Shown here piece after piece: positions 59,750-64,000 of a stretch of DNA of 64,000 nucleotides. Under the pieces are notes generated by a model. The model ran no database searches. It worked only from the letters and a program-made list of their open reading frames with translations, and was not told where the DNA came from. A program made the translations under genes and the position numbers. Each line of letters starts with the position of its first letter. The stretch's first letter is position 1. Source of the stretch: Mucilaginibacter sp. KACC 22063 (GTDB lineage Bacteria > Bacteroidota > Bacteroidia > Sphingobacteriales > Sphingobacteriaceae); the NCBI RefSeq assembly GCF_028736115.1, contig NZ_CP117877.1, forward strand, positions 1,364,001 through 1,428,000, given 5' to 3'.

Positions 59750-61615
59750 TTATTGTTTGGCAGTTGCCGGTATCAGCTCAAGTACAAGGGTTTCCCTGCC
59801 TTTTAAAGTCAGTTTTTTAATATCAACCGTTTCACCGGTGATCACATTTTTAGCTTTAGTGGCGCCTTTTATGCCTTCAGAGAAATAAGCCGTTTCAATT
59901 GAATCTTCTTTATCTGTGCCGTTAAATACTACCATTATACGCTTTTTATCATCGTACCTAAAATACACATAAATACCTTTTTGCGGAATGTATTGCAGCA
60001 GTTTACCTGTTTGCAAAGCAGTGGTGTTTTTACGGTAGTTGGCCAATGTGCGGACGTAGTTAAAAGCTTCGTTTTCTTTTTTACTGCGGCCATCGGCAGT
60101 AAACTTGTTGTCTTTATCACCTGCCCATCCGCCTGCAAAATCTTCACGCACCAGGCCGTCGGGGTTCGAAAAGTTTTTCATCAGGATCTCGTCGCCGTAA
60201 TACATTTGCGGAATGCCGCGTAAAGTCATCAGCATGGCCATGCCTGATTTGTATTTGGTAAAATCCTCGCCCACAACCGATAGGAAGCGGCTCATATCAT
60301 GGTTATCCAAAAAGATCACATTGCGGGTAGGGTCCTGGTATAAGAAGTCCTGCGTAAGTACAGCATACAAGCGGCCAACGCCGTCTGTCCAGCCTTCTTT
60401 ACCATTGAGGGCTTCCATCATGGCATCTTTCATCACTGCATCAGTTACGCCCGGTAAATGGGTGTCAAAGCCACGGTTAACGGTGTTGCCGCCTAAGAAG
60501 AAAGCCTGATCAACGGTTGACCATGTAAGTGTTTCGCCATAGATGGAAAGCTTAGGGAACTCACGCTGTACATCCTGTGCCCATTTAGCCATGTAAGCGG
60601 CATCATTGTAAGGGTAGGTGTCTAAACGAAAACCATCGATACCGGCATACTCCACCCACCAGATGTGGTTTTGCGTAAGATAGTTCTGTACATAAGGGTT
60701 GTTCTCGTTAAGGTCGGCCATGCGATGGTCAAACCAGCCATCCATCATAATTTTTTTATCGATATCCGCAGCGTGAGGGTCCATTACCGCCATATCGCGA
60801 TAGTTTGAGTTGGTGTACTTTGGCCACTGGTGTACCCAGCTTTTCATCGGCATGTCCTGTATCAGGAATGATTCGGTACCAATATGATTATGCACCAGGT
60901 CTTTAATTACTTTTAAGCCCATTGCATGGCATTTCTCCACATATTGCTTATAAAGCTCATTGGTGCCATAGCGCGGATCAATTTTATAGTAATCAGTTAC
61001 AGCATAGCCATGATAAGAGGCATGAGGCTCATCGTTCTCAATTTCCGGGGTTAACCAGATGGCAGTAACGCCAAGATCTTTGATATAGTCCAGGTGGTTC
61101 ATGATACCTTTAATATCGCCACCATGACGGCTGTACATCGAGTCGCGGTTAAGGCCCATTTCACGCATGCCTTTTACCTTGTCGTTTGATGGGTCGCCGT
61201 TTGAAAAACGGTCGGGCATGATCAGGTAGATCAGGTCCTTGTTGGTTACACCCTGTACCCGGTTAGCCGAGCGGTTGCGCAGATATAAGGTGTAGTTGTA
61301 AGTTAAATCCTTTTCTCCCTTTTTAACAAATTTTATCGGGAACGTTCCCGGAACTGCCGAAGAAAAAAGCTTAAGATCGATGAATAAGTAATTAGAATTT
61401 TCAACTTTATGCACTGCAACAAGCTTTACACCAGGGTAAGAAAGCTGTACCTGGCGGCTTGCAATATTGTTGCCATGAACCAGTAATTGAACGTTGGGAT
61501 TTGCCATGCCTGTCCACCAAAACATGGGTTCTACGCGTTCCAGCGCAGGTATTTGCGCACGCAATCCCAAAGCTGTAAGCATGCAGCAGGTAATAAGAAG
61601 TAATGATTTTCTCAT
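59750..61615 (-). CDS. Exported GH13 neopullulanase/cyclomaltodextrinase-like (SusA-like) enzyme
   Basis: A 621-residue exported enzyme (signal peptide MRKSLLLITCCMLTALGLRA). It has an N-terminal Ig-like cyclomaltodextrinase domain (RVEPMFWWTGMANPNVQLLV) and a barrel with KDLVHNHIG, DGFRLDTYPY (nucleophile Asp), IYGETLTW (acid/base Glu) and FLDNHDMSRFL, then a C-terminal beta domain. This layout matches periplasmic SusA/neopullulanase enzymes that cut maltodextrins or pullulan. ATG at 61615 is chosen over an upstream ATG at 61678 because it gives the signal peptide and lies after a TAAATTTG promoter box. First gene of the maltose operon. Confidence 0.93.
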   Translation of the reverse strand: MRKSLLLITCCMLTALGLRAQIPALERVEPMFWWTGMANPNVQLLVHGNNIASRQVQLSYPGVKLVAVHKVENSNYLFIDLKLFSSAVPGTFPIKFVKKGEKDLTYNYTLYLRNRSANRVQGVTNKDLIYLIMPDRFSNGDPSNDKVKGMREMGLNRDSMYSRHGGDIKGIMNHLDYIKDLGVTAIWLTPEIENDEPHASYHGYAVTDYYKIDPRYGTNELYKQYVEKCHAMGLKVIKDLVHNHIGTESFLIQDMPMKSWVHQWPKYTNSNYRDMAVMDPHAADIDKKIMMDGWFDHRMADLNENNPYVQNYLTQNHIWWVEYAGIDGFRLDTYPYNDAAYMAKWAQDVQREFPKLSIYGETLTWSTVDQAFFLGGNTVNRGFDTHLPGVTDAVMKDAMMEALNGKEGWTDGVGRLYAVLTQDFLYQDPTRNVIFLDNHDMSRFLSVVGEDFTKYKSGMAMLMTLRGIPQMYYGDEILMKNFSNPDGLVREDFAGGWAGDKDNKFTADGRSKKENEAFNYVRTLANYRKNTTALQTGKLLQYIPQKGIYVYFRYDDKKRIMVVFNGTDKEDSIETAYFSEGIKGATKAKNVITGETVDIKKLTLKGRETLVLELIPATAKQ

Positions 61616-61675
61616 AAAAATTATTTTTATCAGCGGTATAATTGGAAACAGGCAGCCGGGGCAGTTCCTGCGTTT

Positions 61676-61683
61676 CAAATTTA
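61676..61683 (-). promoter_or_regulatory. Promoter box of the maltose operon (TAAATTTG)
   Basis: Minus-strand TAAATTTG fits TAnnTTTG; transcription near 61671 gives a leader of about 56 nt. No operator-like palindrome or regulator gene is seen beside it. Confidence 0.5.
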
Positions 61684-61796
61684 TAATAAAAATGATTTCC
61701 TGTATGAAAAAGTGAAAATAGTTTTAGAAAGGCGAACTATGGTAAAATCATAAAGTAATTATTCGGTTTTGAGAGATTGCCGTCAACGCTAAAATA

Positions 61797-61804
61797 TATA
61801 TTTG
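61797..61804 (+). promoter_or_regulatory. Promoter box of the thermonuclease gene (TATATTTG)
   Basis: TATATTTG fits TAnnTTTG; a TTG lies 17 bp upstream (61777-61779). Transcription near 61809 would put the ATG at 61811 on a nearly leaderless mRNA, or give 14 nt before the ATG at 61823. Confidence 0.5.
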
Positions 61805-61810
61805 CCCTTC

Positions 61811-62407
61811 ATGACTTTATTAATGAACAGGTTTAAAAAAGCATTTACTTTCTTGTTAATCGCTTTGGTTTTTGCCTGCCAGAGAGACAATTTATTAAGG
61901 GTAGTAGGTGTGAAGGATGGTGATACGATTGTGGTGCTTACGCCCGATCATCAGAATATTACCGTAAGGCTTGCCGAGGTAGACTGCCCAGAGAAAAGCC
62001 AGGCATTCGGGCAGGCTGCCAAGCAGTTTACCTCGGATTTGTGCTTTGGTAAAAGTGTAAAACTGGACGGAAGCGAGCATGACAGGTACGGGCGCACTGT
62101 AGCGAAGGTAATATTAGAAGACGGCCGTATCTTAAATTATGAGTTGGTGAAAAACGGTTACGCGTGGCAATACAAACATTATTCAAACAACCCGGCGTTG
62201 GCAGTTTACGAGCAGCAGGCGCGGGAACAACATTTAGGGCTGTGGCAAGATCCAAACCCTACGCCGCCGTGGGAGTTTCGCCAGCAGAAACGGCAAGGAA
62301 CATCAAATGGCAGCAAGGAAGAGTATTACCCTAAAAAGCGGAAGTACAAGAAACACAAAAGCAGGAAAGATAACTTTCCTGCTTTTGAATATAATGATAG
62401 CCTGTAA
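61811..62407 (+). CDS. Thermonuclease-family (SNase) lipoprotein
   Basis: A nuclease of the staphylococcal nuclease family, about 194-198 residues. Starting at the second ATG (61823) gives a standard lipobox LVFAC (Cys19). Active-site parts are GDTIVVL (Asp for calcium), VRLAEVDCPEKSQAFG (catalytic Arg and Glu), and HDRYGRTVAKV (second Arg). The tail is very basic (KKRKYKKHKSRKD), suited to nucleic acid binding. As an exported lipoprotein it would degrade extracellular or periplasmic DNA or RNA. Divergent from the maltose operon. Confidence 0.9.
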   Translation: MTLLMNRFKKAFTFLLIALVFACQRDNLLRVVGVKDGDTIVVLTPDHQNITVRLAEVDCPEKSQAFGQAAKQFTSDLCFGKSVKLDGSEHDRYGRTVAKVILEDGRILNYELVKNGYAWQYKHYSNNPALAVYEQQAREQHLGLWQDPNPTPPWEFRQQKRQGTSNGSKEEYYPKKRKYKKHKSRKDNFPAFEYNDSL

Positions 62408-62457
62408 ATTATTATGAAACCCGATTAATTGATATATTCGAAAACAACCTTATTCCT

Positions 62458-63012
62458 ATGCGCCAGTGTTTCTTTACTTTCCTATGTGCTATTGTTGTTA
62501 GTAGCTGCTCTTCACCAAAAAAATCTATCATGCCTTTTCGGAATTTAACTTATGCAGGTGAAAGACAATTTCCTGTCGCTGAAAATAATTCTGAATTCAC
62601 ATTTAAGGCGTCATTTAATATTTCTACGTCTGTAGATAGATTAATAACTATTTCAAAAGATAGTATTTTGGGTTACCAAGGAAATCTTTTAGAGATTTTT
62701 AGTCTGCCAGCTAAAAAACATCAACCTCAATACAAATTTATACAAAGAACATTAACACCTAAAAGTGGGTTTAAACGGTTTATAGAAAAAATTGATTCTA
62801 TGAATTTGTCGTCAGTGAAAAATCAAGAGAATTTTAACATTGGTTTACACCAACCGTTCTCATTGTATGTAATTGAACTGAAGCAAAAGGATAGATATAC
62901 TCACTTTAAGTTTAATGCTTATTTATCTAAAAGTGAAAGGGTAGAACCCCGATATGAACAAATAGTAAATCTTATTTTTCAAGAGTTTGATTTTCCTTTA
63001 TACTTAAAATAA
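62458..63012 (+). CDS. AT-rich orphan lipoprotein, 184 aa
   Basis: An exported lipoprotein (lipobox VVSSC, Cys17) without a recognised family. The mature part is Lys/Phe/Ser-rich (FTFKASFNISTSVDRLITIS, SVKNQENFNIGLHQPFSLYV). Base composition is visibly more AT-rich than its neighbours, with many AAA/TTT and ATA codons, which suggests recent acquisition. It ends at a strong bidirectional terminator before gapA. Confidence 0.7.
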   Translation: MRQCFFTFLCAIVVSSCSSPKKSIMPFRNLTYAGERQFPVAENNSEFTFKASFNISTSVDRLITISKDSILGYQGNLLEIFSLPAKKHQPQYKFIQRTLTPKSGFKRFIEKIDSMNLSSVKNQENFNIGLHQPFSLYVIELKQKDRYTHFKFNAYLSKSERVEPRYEQIVNLIFQEFDFPLYLK

Positions 63013-63042
63013 AAAAGCCTTTCCAAACGGAAAGGCTTTTTT
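63011..63042. terminator. Bidirectional intrinsic terminator between orphan lipoprotein and gapA
   Basis: Perfect 14-bp arms AAAAAAGCCTTTCC (63011-63024) and GGAAAGGCTTTTTT (63029-63042), loop AAAC, giving T runs in both directions. Confidence 0.9.
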
Positions 63043-63062
63043 ATTTAATGGGTAATATCTGA

Positions 63063-64000
<938 letters not shown>

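Overview
The window looks like a chromosomal segment of a Bacteroidota member, most likely family Sphingobacteriaceae (Mucilaginibacter or Pedobacter type). The genus is inferred from gene content, not measured. The evidence is a SusC/SusD pair, a DUF2851 protein, GH65/beta-phosphoglucomutase maltose genes, few Shine-Dalgarno sites, and many genes preceded by the Bacteroidota promoter box TAnnTTTG. I see no tRNA or rRNA gene, CRISPR array, insertion sequence or prophage.

Layout. 1-10260: housekeeping and small conserved genes: a cut-off Fpg-like glycosylase without zinc-finger cysteines, an M20 deacetylase, DUF2851, a PspC-domain protein, an ankyrin protein, FtsK and LolA, an MBL hydrolase, and a NUDIX-like regulator with a broken NUDIX box. 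10261-27063: an accessory locus reading rightwards: a 696-bp control region, SusC, SusD, a terminator, then an ASPIC/FG-GAP lipoprotein, a vanadium-haloperoxidase-like lipoprotein, two duplicated haem-c/FG-GAP lipoproteins and a secreted GH2 glycosidase. 27173-34574: an amine oxidase and a TolC-RND-adaptor efflux operon. 34694-38548 (minus): pyrB, pyrR, rpsA. 38860-48173: an MFS transporter, a conserved hypothetical, tyrS, an Xre/RES toxin-antitoxin pair, a PH-SHOCT protein, a LuxE-like adenylating protein, a penicillin/AHL-acylase-family enzyme and small membrane proteins. 48176-61615 (minus): a starch/maltose cluster: glgB, GH31, SLC45-type MFS, GH13, GH65, pgmB, GH13. 61811-64000: a thermonuclease lipoprotein, an AT-rich orphan lipoprotein and the C-terminal part of GAPDH.

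How the genes fit together. In the maltose cluster, exported GH13 enzymes would cut alpha-glucans, the MFS permease would import malto-oligosaccharides, and GH31 and GH65 would release glucose and beta-glucose-1-phosphate, which PgmB converts to glucose-6-phosphate for glycolysis. The SusCD locus couples a nutrient-uptake pair to exported redox-type proteins (haem c, haloperoxidase fold). It is the best candidate for an undescribed system.

Dispersed palindromic repeats (core TCATTGCGAGGAACGAAGCAATC and core ATGCCGAA..TTCGGCAT), often beside low-complexity pyrimidine or purine tracts, occupy many of the gene-free intervals.
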